Assembly (NCBI GenBank): GCA_023634235.1
Contig: JAMKCF010000042.1
Location: forward strand, 536,001-600,000
DNA from: Pisaster brevispinus
Lineage: Eukaryota; Echinodermata; Asteroidea; Forcipulatida; Asteriidae
DNA: 64,000 nucleotides
Direction of reading: 5' to 3'
Shown here in pieces: positions 49,027-59,900 of the stretch. A program made the translations under genes and the position numbers. The notes beneath the pieces were generated by a model. That model was not told the DNA's origin and searched no databases. It saw only the letters and a program-made list of their open reading frames with translations. Every line of letters starts with the position of its first letter. The stretch's first letter is position 1.

Positions 49027-52000
49027 ATGGATTTTACTAACAGCCAGTTGGATCTGCAGGAAGATGGGATTTCTGCTGTGCGCTTCACGAACACGAAGAC
49101 TGTCTCTGAACGCGTCGAGGTGAAAATAGCAGTGGAAGATGATGAGCGTGCGTTTAAGGAGGTTTTTAAGGAGTTCGGAGATAGTACAACATTCCACGGC
49201 ATCCGTTACACCACCAATAGTTCTTATCATGCTGTCCGAAGGTAAGGTTTTGAATACAAAACAGATTGCTGTTTGAAGACAGTTAGTCGGACATTTGTAA
49301 TCCTCTACAGAGCTTTTAAAGGGACATATATGCATGTGTGGGGAAAATAAACGCGAAGAAATCTTCCTTCGAACGAAAAGTATCTTTGCCCGAACGTAGT
49401 TTTTTTTTTCGTTGGAGAAATATATTTTTCGTTCGAACGAAGATTGAGCTTAATAAACCCCCATGCTGCCGGAGACACAGACGCCTTTGTTTGAACGAAG
49501 ATTAATGTTCGCTTGAACAAAGATTTGTTACTTTCGAATGAAGTTTTTTGTTTTCGTTGAAAGAAGATTGTTTCAAAAAAAATTCTCACCCATGTCCCTA
49601 GAAAAGAAAAAAAGAAAACCAGAACAAACAAACAAACAATGACAATTTAAAGAATACAAAAAAAATACTGTCAAAGTGGTCCGGTTGGTTTTTTGTTTTA
49701 TTTCAATCGTTACCTCTCACCTCTGTGTACCCCTGTTCAAATCCCACCCGGTACTGGAAACCTTGCAAATGGATTGGTTTCGGTCCCATCTGTCTGATCC
49801 AATACAAGTATCTCTAGAATAACTTCCCAAATGGCGTCTGTGCACATTCTCTGTACAATGTTTACACATTCAAATCGGGGATCTTTAACCAAAGGGACAA
49901 AAAGGCACCCGGTTGGGTATAGGTTCCCATTTGGAAAGTATGTACAAAACCAGTGTGAGCTGTTGTCAAAAAGTTGTAAGTACAAACAATTAATAGAGGG
50001 AAATTAGAAGGTCCCAGACTGCAGGTGCTTACACTCTTGTTTGTGTATGAGGGCGTCTACCCGTTGAGGCCTAAGACAAAAGGGATCCAAACAATGGGAG
50101 AGCAAAGATAACTACTCGATTTATAAGATCCACAAACATGTGTGATGGGTCACGTGTGCTCCTCCATCTCCTTCTCATTCTTCTTGTTCTTCTTTTTCTT
50201 CCTTCTCCTCTTCTTACTCTTGTTTTTTGTTATTATTAATATACAATTAAAAAAATATATGTTTTTAAACTGGGTCCGGTACATCAGAGGTAACAAAAAT
50301 AGAAAGTTCCTTCAAATATTTCCGTCTTAGGAACACCAAAAAAAAAAAAAAAAAAAAAACCTCATAGCTGGTCTCAGAAAATTATTACCGCGATATTCAT
50401 CGCACTGTAACTCGATTCGTTCATCAAAGCATCAACTTCAAAGTTCAGGATGCCTTAGCTCAGGAAATATTATGTTTTCAATTTGCAGATTGGTTTGGCT
50501 TGTGGCTCTGGCTGCGATGATAGTATGGCTTACGTATGACATCGTGACATCATTTACCTTACTACAAAAGCATGATGAATTAACTACGATATCAATAAAC
50601 TACCTCACTGATGTCAAGTTCCCAGCCGTTACTTTATGTAACTACAACCAGTTCCGGGATGGTTCGCTGCCCAAAACTGCAATTGAGACCTTAGCATTAG
50701 TGTACGGGGGTGCATCCGCTCACTCTGCTGACACTGTCATAGATACAACCCCGCTTCAGGACGTCTTCAGAAACGTCACGGATAGCCAGAGCACTGACAT
50801 TTTGAAAGATGCGTCTCATCAAATTGAAGACATGGTTATTGATTGCAAATGGAGGAGTAAACCGTGCTCTCACCTCAACTTTACCCAACGTGTTCTTGAC
50901 CATGGCGTCTGTTATACCTTTAATGACCCTGTGGATGAACAGGATGTACTGACAGTCCACAATCCTGGCAGCAAAAATGGACTTTATTTGCGTCTAAATA
51001 TTCAACAACAGTTGTATACATTTGGTGAAAACACTGCTGCAGGAATGAAAGTAAGATAATCAGTCACAACTTACGAGTTAGAACGATTTGATCGGCGCGT
51101 TGGACGAGAAGCTGGGTCCAACATCGAGGTCAGGGTCCGATCTCTCGAGAGAAAAAAAACCCTGTCGATTCAGAATTGCAATTCTGAATCGACCCGATGC
51201 AAGGTCCAAAGGGGGAACCAAACTCATTTCTGGGGCAGGGGGACCCGAATCTGTGTCAAAATGACTCAGAAATGGGTTAAACTAATGCTGAATCCAAGCT
51301 AAACTCCTATTATAACCATTTCCTGGTCAGCCTGACCAAGTAATGGGTCAGCCCCCACCCCGGGACCCGGAATCCGAGTCAATTCGGACCCGGGTTTTTT
51401 TGTTTTTTTGAGTGAGCGGTCTTGTACTGATATTTGCTTAGTCGTCTGGTTGCGGGTTAGAAACCATTAGCACTTCCGGCCACGCTATCAATGCTATAAC
51501 CATTATTGCTTCTCTTCACCCAGGTATTATAAAGTGGTGACCGGACAAGTCAATTGGGTTGAGAAATAGTTTGAATACCCCGTTATTTACACCTGACCTT
51601 ACACATTGTGGGGGACTTGTGTCAGAATTTTTTATTTTTTTTAAATTATTATTACAGGTTTTACTTCATCCACAAGGCGAGTTACCAATCATCAAGGAAC
51701 TTGCTTTCTCAATATCACCGGGATTTGAAACGTCCGTAGCAGTGAGACAGAAATTGGTACGTAACACTTTCATGTCCTTTTCGTACTCTAACCACATCGC
51801 TTTTCTCATATTCTATCAGGCAGTAGACCTACTTCGCAAACACATTTTAAGCTCGCGTTAGCCGTAAATTGATGTGCTTGCTGATCTAGATAGTCACCAA
51901 AATTTGTCCATGCATACGCTCTTTGCACGGATCCGCCATGTGCGTGTAGAGCTCCGACTACATGCTTCATTTGTTTTGTACGACGTTATTCTTCCCAGAG

Positions 52001-55000
52001 TGGGAATTCTTCATAATCAGTTCGTTCAGAGGGATTTGAAGAGAACTTGAAATACACAAGAGCATAATTGCGTGGAACGTTTGCTTTTCTGAAGCAAGTT
52101 GATTTTTTATATCAACCAATAAAACAATAGGGAAACTGACCGGTGACATTATTGAAAAAATGTTGAAAATTTTGAGGTTGAACCCAAAAGTGACTAGAGC
52201 AGGATTTGATTCAAAGACCTCCGGATTGACGTGCCGGCGCTGTTAACCAACACAAGTTATCTAGCCATGTTGGCGGTCTCCAGACCACCATGATAGGGCT
52301 AGATAGCTCAGTTGATTAGAGAGCCGGTGTCATAGGGCGACTCTGTCCCCCATATGGGAATTTAAGAAGGATGATTCAAAAGAGGGCGCTCTCAGAGGAA
52401 GTTGTTACACAGTTTGCTAAGCACAGGAAAATCTTGTGAACAAAAACAGGTTACAACCAACATTCCATAAAGTTTACACTGCTGCCACTGGTACGACGCT
52501 CATTTCTTGCTAAGTAAAGACATTTGCTAAGCAGAATTTTCTGGCTAACAGCTTTATGAAATTGGGCCCTGCTGCCACATCGACACTATAATCCGGAGAT
52601 CGTTGATTCAAATCCTGCTCTAGTCAATTTATTTTGTTCGACCCCCAAATTGTCTTTATGCGATTTTTATTTTATTTTTTCCCGACAGGTAAACAGTCTC
52701 CCGTCACCTTTCAGAGATAACTGCACAAACAAGAACTTCGCGGATTACCCGTTTAACTATTCCGTACCGGCATGCAATTTTCTCTGCAAGGTCCGGTACG
52801 TTATAGATAAGTGTGGTTGCCGTGACTACAGATGGCCCGGTAGGTGTGTTTGCTGGAAAGTCATAGGGGCGTAGAATAAACGGATCGAAAGTTCTCATGC
52901 AAGTAGTTTTGAAAGAAATACAGCTCAGTAACTGTAACTTTTAATGTGTTTTGTTTACAACTTATACTTTCTAAATTAAAGCTTGTCTTCATTAAATACA
53001 TATTCAATGGATGAATTAATGTAACCAGCACAAACAAGTTCCTAACGATTGCCACAATACACGAGTCAAGGTGCCCGGAAGTCCAGACTGTCGCGAAAAC
53101 TTGGGGTCAACTTATACCAGTCTATTGTGATGATGAAGTCATGTGAATTGTGTTAACAAATTAGTATTTTATGTATTTATTTATTTATTGTTCATATAAC
53201 GCATATCTCTTTGTCGTAACTCTAAGGAAACGAGAAAATTTGCAACGTTCACCAGCAGTTCTACTGCGTCTACTATTATGAAGGTAAGATAAAACAATTA
53301 GCTATATTTTGTTAAGGGTGTGGGTTCGAATCCCGATGGGTCTTTTTCGCTTTCGGAAACGTTACAATAAAAATTGCACCGCTGTTCAAGCAGTTCAACT
53401 AGTGGAATCAGTAGTTCTGTTTCCCAAATGCATGCAACACTATATTTTATGTGTTGATGGTTATTGCCGGTTAAACACTATCGGTTGCGTTATACGACTG
53501 ATTTAAACCATTAGAAAAAAATTGCGACAGTGACCTCGCTTCCAGCATTGTTATCACAATAATCACATTCAGTTCTGAAGAACTTTCACTTTATTTTACG
53601 AATTTGCATTATGATTTGTATATTTATTTTCTCTCAATGTTTCCTTAAAAAGAGAAATACTTAGAAGAGAGGATTTCATGCGACTGTCCAATTGCCTGTA
53701 AAACTACGCAATATGGCAGCAAGATCTCGACGGCTTACTGGCCCAACAACAACCTTCTAGCTTCCATGAATTTGTCTTCAGAAAGATTCAGGTAAAATGG
53801 AACTTCTAACCCTGTTCGTTTAAACAGACTATATACAGGGCAATGTTATGCTAGTATTGTTTTTCACATAGAACATTGTTCAGAGGATTGATCCTGAATG
53901 AGGTTTTCAAGAAGAGTTTATTCTTCCATTTATTTCTTGCAAGAATAATGAGATCATCACACTAATCACCTGCAGAGGGCAGCTATTAATGACAGTCCAG
54001 AGGAAAGAACGAGTTTTGCAGTAATCAAAATCATAGGTTATTGTACACGAACCCAAGGGATTTGTAAACAAAAGCATTGGGGGAGGCATTCAAACAGCTG
54101 AACATGCTGAACGAAGTTTCTCAGACACGTGGAAATGTTCGTGCTTCTTTGCGGTGATATGAGGATGGACTATGCATAAAATGAAAAACATTCGAGTAAA
54201 AAATGTATTCGTTATTAACTATAATAAGTGATAATCTACTGTTAGCTACAGTGGGTTGGTGACATGCGGGGTACATTAAACATGGACACCGTGCAGATAT
54301 TTATGCTTTCCTTTAAGAGAAGTGCGGAAGTTTGCAATGTTTTTTTTTGTTTTTTGTTTACCCAGCAAACAATGTTTTCTTGTTCTGCCAACAAATGATA
54401 CACTATCCAAACAATGATTATGTTTTCTTGTCCTGCCAACGAAGAAGCAATATCCCAACAATGATTCTGTTTTCTTGTTTTGCTAACTAAAGAAGCAATG
54501 AGTCTGTTTTCTTGTCCTTCCAACAAAGGAGACAACATAAAAACCAGGATTATATTTTCTTGTCCTGCCAACAAAAGGGACACAACCCCACCAATGCTTA
54601 CGTTTTCTTTCCCTGCACATTTGCCAGATTGAACTTCCTGGACGTCTATTTTTTCTTTGAGGAGATATTGACGACGAGGATCGACCAGCAAGAGGCTTAC
54701 ACATGGACAAGCTTTCAAGGTAGATTGTTGAGTTATTGCAAATCCGTTATTTTAAACTTGGACGTCATTTCATAGGGATTCAAACGCAGTGAAAACCCGC
54801 CTAATACCCACCAGCAAAGTAGTGTTTCGAATTGGTGTCCGTTTTTGAATGCTGCGGACAGAGATAGGGTTGATCTGCCTCGCTAAGCGTGGATGGGTTC
54901 GGCGTTCTTAATGAAAGTTTTAATAAAGTTTTTGACAATTTTCTTGACATGTGGACACTGTATTCAGCTGATACTTTCAATTCATAGGTGACTTTGAGTG

Positions 55001-55482
55001 TATTTTTATTGAATTGTTTGCCTATAAATCGACATTAAGTTGACAAAATCAATCAGCTATAACCCTATCTTTAATGTTGAGTTTTTCCCGTGCAGACGCA
55101 TAAGCCTATCCTATAATTTTGTTAAACTGTCGGCCCAAGCAGGGGGTTCATTTCCACCAGCATACAAGGCTCCGTCCGAGTTGGAATTCGAACCTAAGTC
55201 CACATGTGAGAGATAGGGTAAAATTCCTCTAGTAGCCATCCTGATCTGCTAAAGCTTGGATATACAACTTGCCATGGTATCGGAGATCAAGTACAATCTT
55301 GTGATTGATGTAGAGTTTTGTGATGGAATGGAACTTTGCCATTTTTGTTTACTTCTGCAGGTGATGTTGGAGGCTACATGGGTCTACTGTGTGGTATGAG
55401 TCTCATCACGGTGCTGGAATGGGCAGACTTCGTCCTGATCAGTCTCTTGAACAGGTTTTGGTTCACCAAGAAAGCGAAATGA
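49027..55482 (+). CDS. ASIC-like DEG/ENaC channel subunit, gene 2 (8 exons, 478 aa)
   Basis: Predicted plasma-membrane sodium-channel subunit, paralogue of genes 1 and 3. Exons: 49027-49241, 50489-51050, 51658-51756, 52689-52839, 53227-53283, 53653-53791, 54628-54719, 55361-55482. Intron phases 2,0,0,1,1,2,1 equal gene 1. Motifs: FHG (H57-G58) before TM1, TM1 from the start of exon 2 (LVWLVALAAMIVWLTYDIV), FPAVTLCNYNQF, LHPQGELP (exon 3), DKCGCRDYRWPG (exon 4), ISCDCPIAC (exon 6), DVYFFFEEI (exon 7). In TM2, GLLCGMSLITVLE has the filter GMS (450-452) preceded by Cys. There are 14 extracellular cysteines. The start is the first Met of the exon 1 frame. The acceptor of exon 7 abuts a minisatellite. 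Intron 4 contains two SINEs. Intron 1 shares sequence with intron 1 of gene 3, showing a tandem duplication. Ligand and partners are unknown. Confidence 0.92.
49345..49570. repeat. Degenerate repeat TTCGTTCGAACGAAGATT
   Basis: Five or six imperfect copies of a self-complementary word, such as TTTTTCGTTCGAACGAAGAT, scattered over 225 bp in intron 1 of gene 2. Confidence 0.65.
50006..50163. repeat. Intron 1 segment shared with gene 3
   Basis: GTCTACCCGTTGAGGCCTAA, GGATCCAAACAATGGGAGA and GATCCACAAACATGTGTG recur in the same order at about 58080-58250 of gene 3 intron 1, where extra sequence is inserted between them. This is a remnant of the tandem duplication that made genes 2 and 3. Confidence 0.75.
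51126..51412. mobile_element. Dispersed palindromic repeat, GGGTCAATTCGGACCC family
   Basis: Third copy of the family at 7387 and 11812, in intron 2 of gene 2. It contains TGACCAAGTAATGGGTCAGC and GGACCCGAATCTGTGTCAAA. Next to its left end is a perfect 30-bp palindrome (51164-51193). Confidence 0.65.
52165..52265 (-). mobile_element. tRNA-derived SINE copy, minus strand
   Basis: On the minus strand it reads GGAGACCGCCAACATGGCTA, GATAACTTGTGTTGG, GCGCCGGCACGTCAATCCGG and a B-box-like TTGAATCAAATCCTGCTC. It lies head to head with the next copy in intron 3 of gene 2. Confidence 0.7.
52266..52640 (+). mobile_element. tRNA-derived SINE copy with a nested palindromic element
   Basis: Starts GGGCTAGATAGCTCAGTTGA (A-box TAGCTCAGTTG). 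It is interrupted after GAGCCGGTGTCAT and resumes at about 52578 with CATCGACACTATAATCCGG and the B-box region GATTCAAATCCTGCTCTAG. The insert (about 52355-52577) contains a GGGCCCAATTTCATAG-family element ending at 52569. Confidence 0.7.
54360..54620. repeat. Minisatellite abutting the exon 7 acceptor of gene 2
   Basis: About five units of roughly 55 bp: ACAATGATTATGTTTTCTTG, TCCTGCCAACGAAGAAGCAA and variants. The last decayed unit (CTTACGTTTTCTTTCCCTGC) forms the polypyrimidine tract of the exon 7 acceptor TTGCCAG (54621-54627). Confidence 0.85.
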
Positions 55483-55663
55483 GGGTGGAGCTGTGCTTTA
55501 TTGTAAAGAATTACCAACAAAATTGAACTATATTCCAACATTGTTTTTGACTTGTCAGAAACCGATTGAAGTTTAAGTTGTTTATATTGAATTAAGTTTT
55601 TTAATTAAGATTTTCTTCCATGCTGTCGTGAAGTTGGATTTCTTACACAATGCATTTAAAGGT

Positions 55664-55770
55664 GGTAAGAAGAGCCAAACAAGGCCAAACAAGGCCAAAC
55701 AAAACATCAACCAGCTATGTGAATACTCAAACCTGATCTGTTAGGGTATAGACAACTGCATGGCTGGCCA
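55664..55770 (+). repeat. 107-bp inverted repeat, left copy
   Basis: Starts GGTAAGAAGAGCCAAACAAG and ends CAACTGCATGGCTGGCCA. It is identical by eye, in reverse complement, to 58547-58653. The pair brackets the whole first exon of gene 3. No target-site duplication is visible outside. Confidence 0.9.
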
Positions 55771-55854
55771 AGAGAGAGATATTGGTAGCTACTCCAAAAA
55801 AATAAAGGCCATAAAAACTCACTTGGTAAGAACATGTTAACAAACAAATCCCTT

Positions 55855-56010
55855 CTTTAAGGTTAGTGTGGTTTTAAAGAGAGAGAGAAAGATTAAAAAA
55901 CATTTTAATTTGAGAAATGTTTCTGCATGAAACGTTTCTCAGATTGTGTTTTCCGATCACGGATTATTCTTCCTATACGTGGACGTAACCGCACCAGATA
56001 TTCGGCGATA
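55855..56010. mobile_element. Dispersed hairpin repeat, copy 3
   Basis: Contains GGTTTTAAAGAGAGAGAGAA, TTTGAGAAATGTTTCTGCAT, GAAACGTTTCTCAGATTGTG and TTATTCTTCCTATACGTGGA, aligning with the copy at 7958-8190. Confidence 0.6.
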
Positions 56011-56286
56011 ATCAAAAACGCGTACCACCTTTTAAAAAGGAAATTGTCAAAGGTTTGTTTAATATTACATGCCTATCATTCATACAGGATTATTATAATT
56101 ATTATTATTATTTTCAACTGAGGGTGGGTATCAGGGGACATTATTTGTGGCAGGATGGCTTTGTAGAGGTGCTGATCACCTGTTCCTCCTTGCCACTCAC
56201 TGGCTTGGTATTTTAATTTATTGTATTTCTCGTATCTTTTATAATTTATCTATTTGATTGTATACTTTTATGCCAGTGTGAAGTGT

Positions 56287-56292
56287 AATAAA
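56287..56292 (+). terminator. Candidate polyadenylation signal of gene 2
   Basis: AATAAA about 0.8 kb after the gene 2 stop, in a plausible position. Such hexamers are common in AT-rich DNA, and another lies near 55799. Confidence 0.25.
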
Positions 56293-56916
56293 ACTTAAAC
56301 TATATAAAACAATCGAACGGTTTCAAAAACCCAAGGTATAGGCCTTCTTTGCCTTTAAGAAAACATAAGGTAGTTCAAGCATGCAATTAACTTAACCTCT
56401 AAATTGAACGCGCAGTATGATAACATTAGAATGAGCACCTTGAGCACGGACAACTGAGTTTCCCTAATCACTTCAACGCAACAATAGTGTGCAATACGGC
56501 TTGAATGTTTGCCAGACGTAATCAATATGCACAATTGTGAAATAGATGACAAATAGAAATGCTCGTTCGAACGAGCCTGTGCTTATAAAACCATAGAAGA
56601 GGTCAGCCCTGGACACGAGGTTTTGGAGAGGTATAAGATTTGCACGCGGAGTCACAAAACGTTGCGTGGCATTTTAGTGTCGCGCCTAATTCCAGTCAAC
56701 GTACTGTACTCCAGTTAAATTTCATGTTTGACTTTTGTCACGTGATGCTATTTTTTTATGAGGGTCAGTCGGATATAGTGACGGGTAGGAAAGGTACTTG
56801 TGCTAACGGGCTGCAGTGGTTGAATTCAATTCAGTACGTGCATCGACGACTACGCAGTTTGCTGGGGGAAAAGGCTCGTTGGAGTTTGGCTGAATGGATA
56901 TCTACACCATGATTGT

Positions 56917-59900
56917 ATGATCAACGCGATGGCCGGGAAGCCCAGTATCATATTCAAAAACAAGAACAGCATCTCTAAAAGAGACAACATGGAAGCGAGT
57001 TTCAAAGCCAAACATGGACGGCCATTTGGGGAGGTTTTTAAGGAGTTTGGAGATACCACTACATTCCATGGCCTTCGCTACGTCACTAACAATTCCAATC
57101 ATTATTTCCGAAGGTAAGTCTCCGAAGGGCACAACACTGAATAATGTTGTTATGTATCTTTTAGCCGCAACAGCCGTCCGAGCCCATATGCATCGCCAAA
57201 CTCTGCAAATGACACAAATTGAACACTTGTTCTCTCTAGCTTTCACAACTAAAGGTGTTGCATTTAAACACACATTAGTCGTATTTACAGAATGAACACA
57301 ATTTGACTAAACACTATAGTTTGAGTGATGGACGACTCGGTGGTACACCACGAGTTGACGGGAGACGTACATTTTACAAGAGACATTACCACATCATGGT
57401 GCATGCAATACCATGGGTGATTTAGTGTCAAACAAAACAGTCAAATGGACGTCATAAAAGAAACAGGTCATGCAGGGTAATGTAATGCGTCGTCACCAAG
57501 GGCGTCGATGGGTGGGGGACGGGGGGGGGGACATGTCCCCCTCACTTTTTAGACTGGAGGGGACAGCATATCAGTTGTCCCCCCCTTATTGATTGACTGT
57601 TCATTATAGAAATATGCAACAAAATATAAAAATATACACAATTTTCTTTATTTAAATCATTCTTTACATTTGTTTTGTTCAAATAAAAGAATAGCGAACA
57701 AACGGTGAACTGTTTTTTTTTCTTTCTTCATTTTCATCTTTTTTTCTGATGGACCGCGCGCAGAATGGTATTTTGGGCCTGTAAGATGTATTTTTCAAGA
57801 CTTGCTCGCTCGTCCCCCCTACTTTTCAGTAGTGATCGACGCCCTTGGTCGTCACACGGTGATCCGAAAAAACATTAACCGAACATTAATGCAGGGAAAT
57901 TAATGTACATAGCAACTGAACATTAGCAAATTATAATGGAAAACTTGGGACTGTCAGAAAGGAAAGGCATATAACAAAATAGGTTTAGAGAGGTGCAAGT
58001 AGGAACACGGGCTTAAAACAAAAACGTTCAAGGGTTGATTTGTAGATGACTTAGGTGGCTTAGGTGTGCGTGAGTGTGGACCGTCTACCCGTTGAAACTG
58101 AGGACTTTAACAAATTGGATCCGGGTGTTTGACAAAGCGTGTACAAAGCCATTGGGGACATCGCTAAAAAACAAAATAATAAATAAGTCCAAATAATGGG
58201 AGAACAAAGAGAAGCAATCAACTATTCGGGATCCACAAACATGTGTGTATGTTGGGTGTGGGGTGGGGGTGTGCTCATTTTTGGTACCTTATGGAGACCA
58301 AGGAAAAACAAAAAAGGGAAACAAAAGGTCTCCACATGGAAATTCTAAAGACCAGGGTGCTCCACAAGGAAATTTGTGTACAAAGTCGATAGGAAACTGT
58401 TAAGTGCAGGGGGAAAGGAAAGAACAAAAGAATACTTACACAAGGATGCATTTTTGAGAATGTGTGAAGTTTCAATCGAGATGACAATCATTCATTTATT
58501 CCAATGGCTTCCACCGGACATTGTGATGGCTTACCAGAAATGTTCCTGGCCAGCCATGCAGTTGTCTATACCCTAACAGATCAGGTTTGAGTATTCACAT
58601 AGCTGGTTGATGTTTTGTTTGGCCTTGTTTGGCCTTGTTTGGCTCTTCTTACCATGTGTTGGTTGACAATCATAAGATAAAATGATGACAATCACGGCGA
58701 CAATCATCATGACAATAACAATGACTATCACAATGACATTCACAACCGCAATGACAATTAAGATGACAATCATGATGACAATCTCGATGACGAATACGGA
58801 AATTGAGTTCCAGTCATCAAAGCCTCGAGTCACTTGTGTTTTATTTGCAGATTGATTTGGATAGTGGTTGTCGTTGCGATGACGCTATGGCTCATGGTGA
58901 ACATCATAAACGCCGTGATATCACTGAACAAGCACGAAGAAACAAGCACCATCTCCATAAACTATGTCAGGGACATCAAATTTCCCGCTGTGACCTTATG
59001 TAATTACAACCAGTTCCGGAATGGGTCCATGTCCGAAGGGGCCATCGAGACTCTCGGCATGGTGTTTGGGGTCTCATCTTCGCGACTAATCAACGCAGAT
59101 GTCGACCTAACACCCCTTGAGGATGAGTTCCGTAACTACAGCGACAGTCAGACCATCGAACGCCTTAAGCTCGCATCTCACCGGATAGAAGACATGGTAA
59201 CTGAGTGCTCTTGGAGGAGTAAACCGTGCTCTCACCTCAACTTTACCCAACGTGTTCTTGACCATGGCGTCTGTTACACCTTCAATGACCCCGTGGATGA
59301 AAAAGATGTACTGACAGTGCGGAATCCGGGCAGTCGAAATGGACTTTATTTGCGTCTAAACATCCAGCATGATTTGTATACATTCGGTGAAAACACCGCC
59401 GCTGGAATCAAGGTGAGACAGTCCTTCAAATCAATTTTGGACATCCTGTCAAGACCATCCAACGTGTACTTCATCGGATACATTAGCATGCTTTGATCAA
59501 GTTCTAACAACTTTAACACATGTAGATTTATTTTATTTTATAGATTGCCATATCAATTTGTGCTTGATTAACTCACAGCATGTCAGTTAGGATGTACGTT
59601 TCAAGTAATTTATGATCGATGGGATCTGTGCTTACATTTTCTATTTTTTTAAAAAGGCTTTCGTGATATATATCGAAATGAACAATGATTGCAACATCTA
59701 GTTTGTAATAGAATTGCATTAAAAACAAAAGTCCCCTTAAAACATTTCGACGAAGTAACCTTACTACTTCATCAAGGAATCTGTTCTGATGCAAAATTTT
59801 GAGCCCGTCTCTTTCCTAACATAGGTTGTTATTTGCGAATGCGTACGACGTTCGTCTTTGTATTCTCTCTTCAGGTCTCACTGCATCCACAAGGCGAGTT

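Larger units (their letters stand above)
55483..56916. other. Intergenic region between gene 2 and gene 3
   Basis: Contains the presumed 3' UTR of gene 2, the left copy of a 107-bp inverted repeat (55664-55770), a dispersed hairpin repeat (55855-56010) and a candidate polyadenylation signal AATAAA at 56287. No other gene was recognised. Confidence 0.6.

Noticed and set aside
52286..52350. Apparent tRNA gene (GGGCTAGATAGCTCAGTTG)
   Set aside because: It has an A-box but no cloverleaf with a proper anticodon arm and acceptor stem. It matches other SINE copies in the window, so it is a SINE head.
54360..54620. CRISPR-like regular repeats
   Set aside because: Units are diverged and contiguous with no unique spacers, in a eukaryotic intron; this is a minisatellite.
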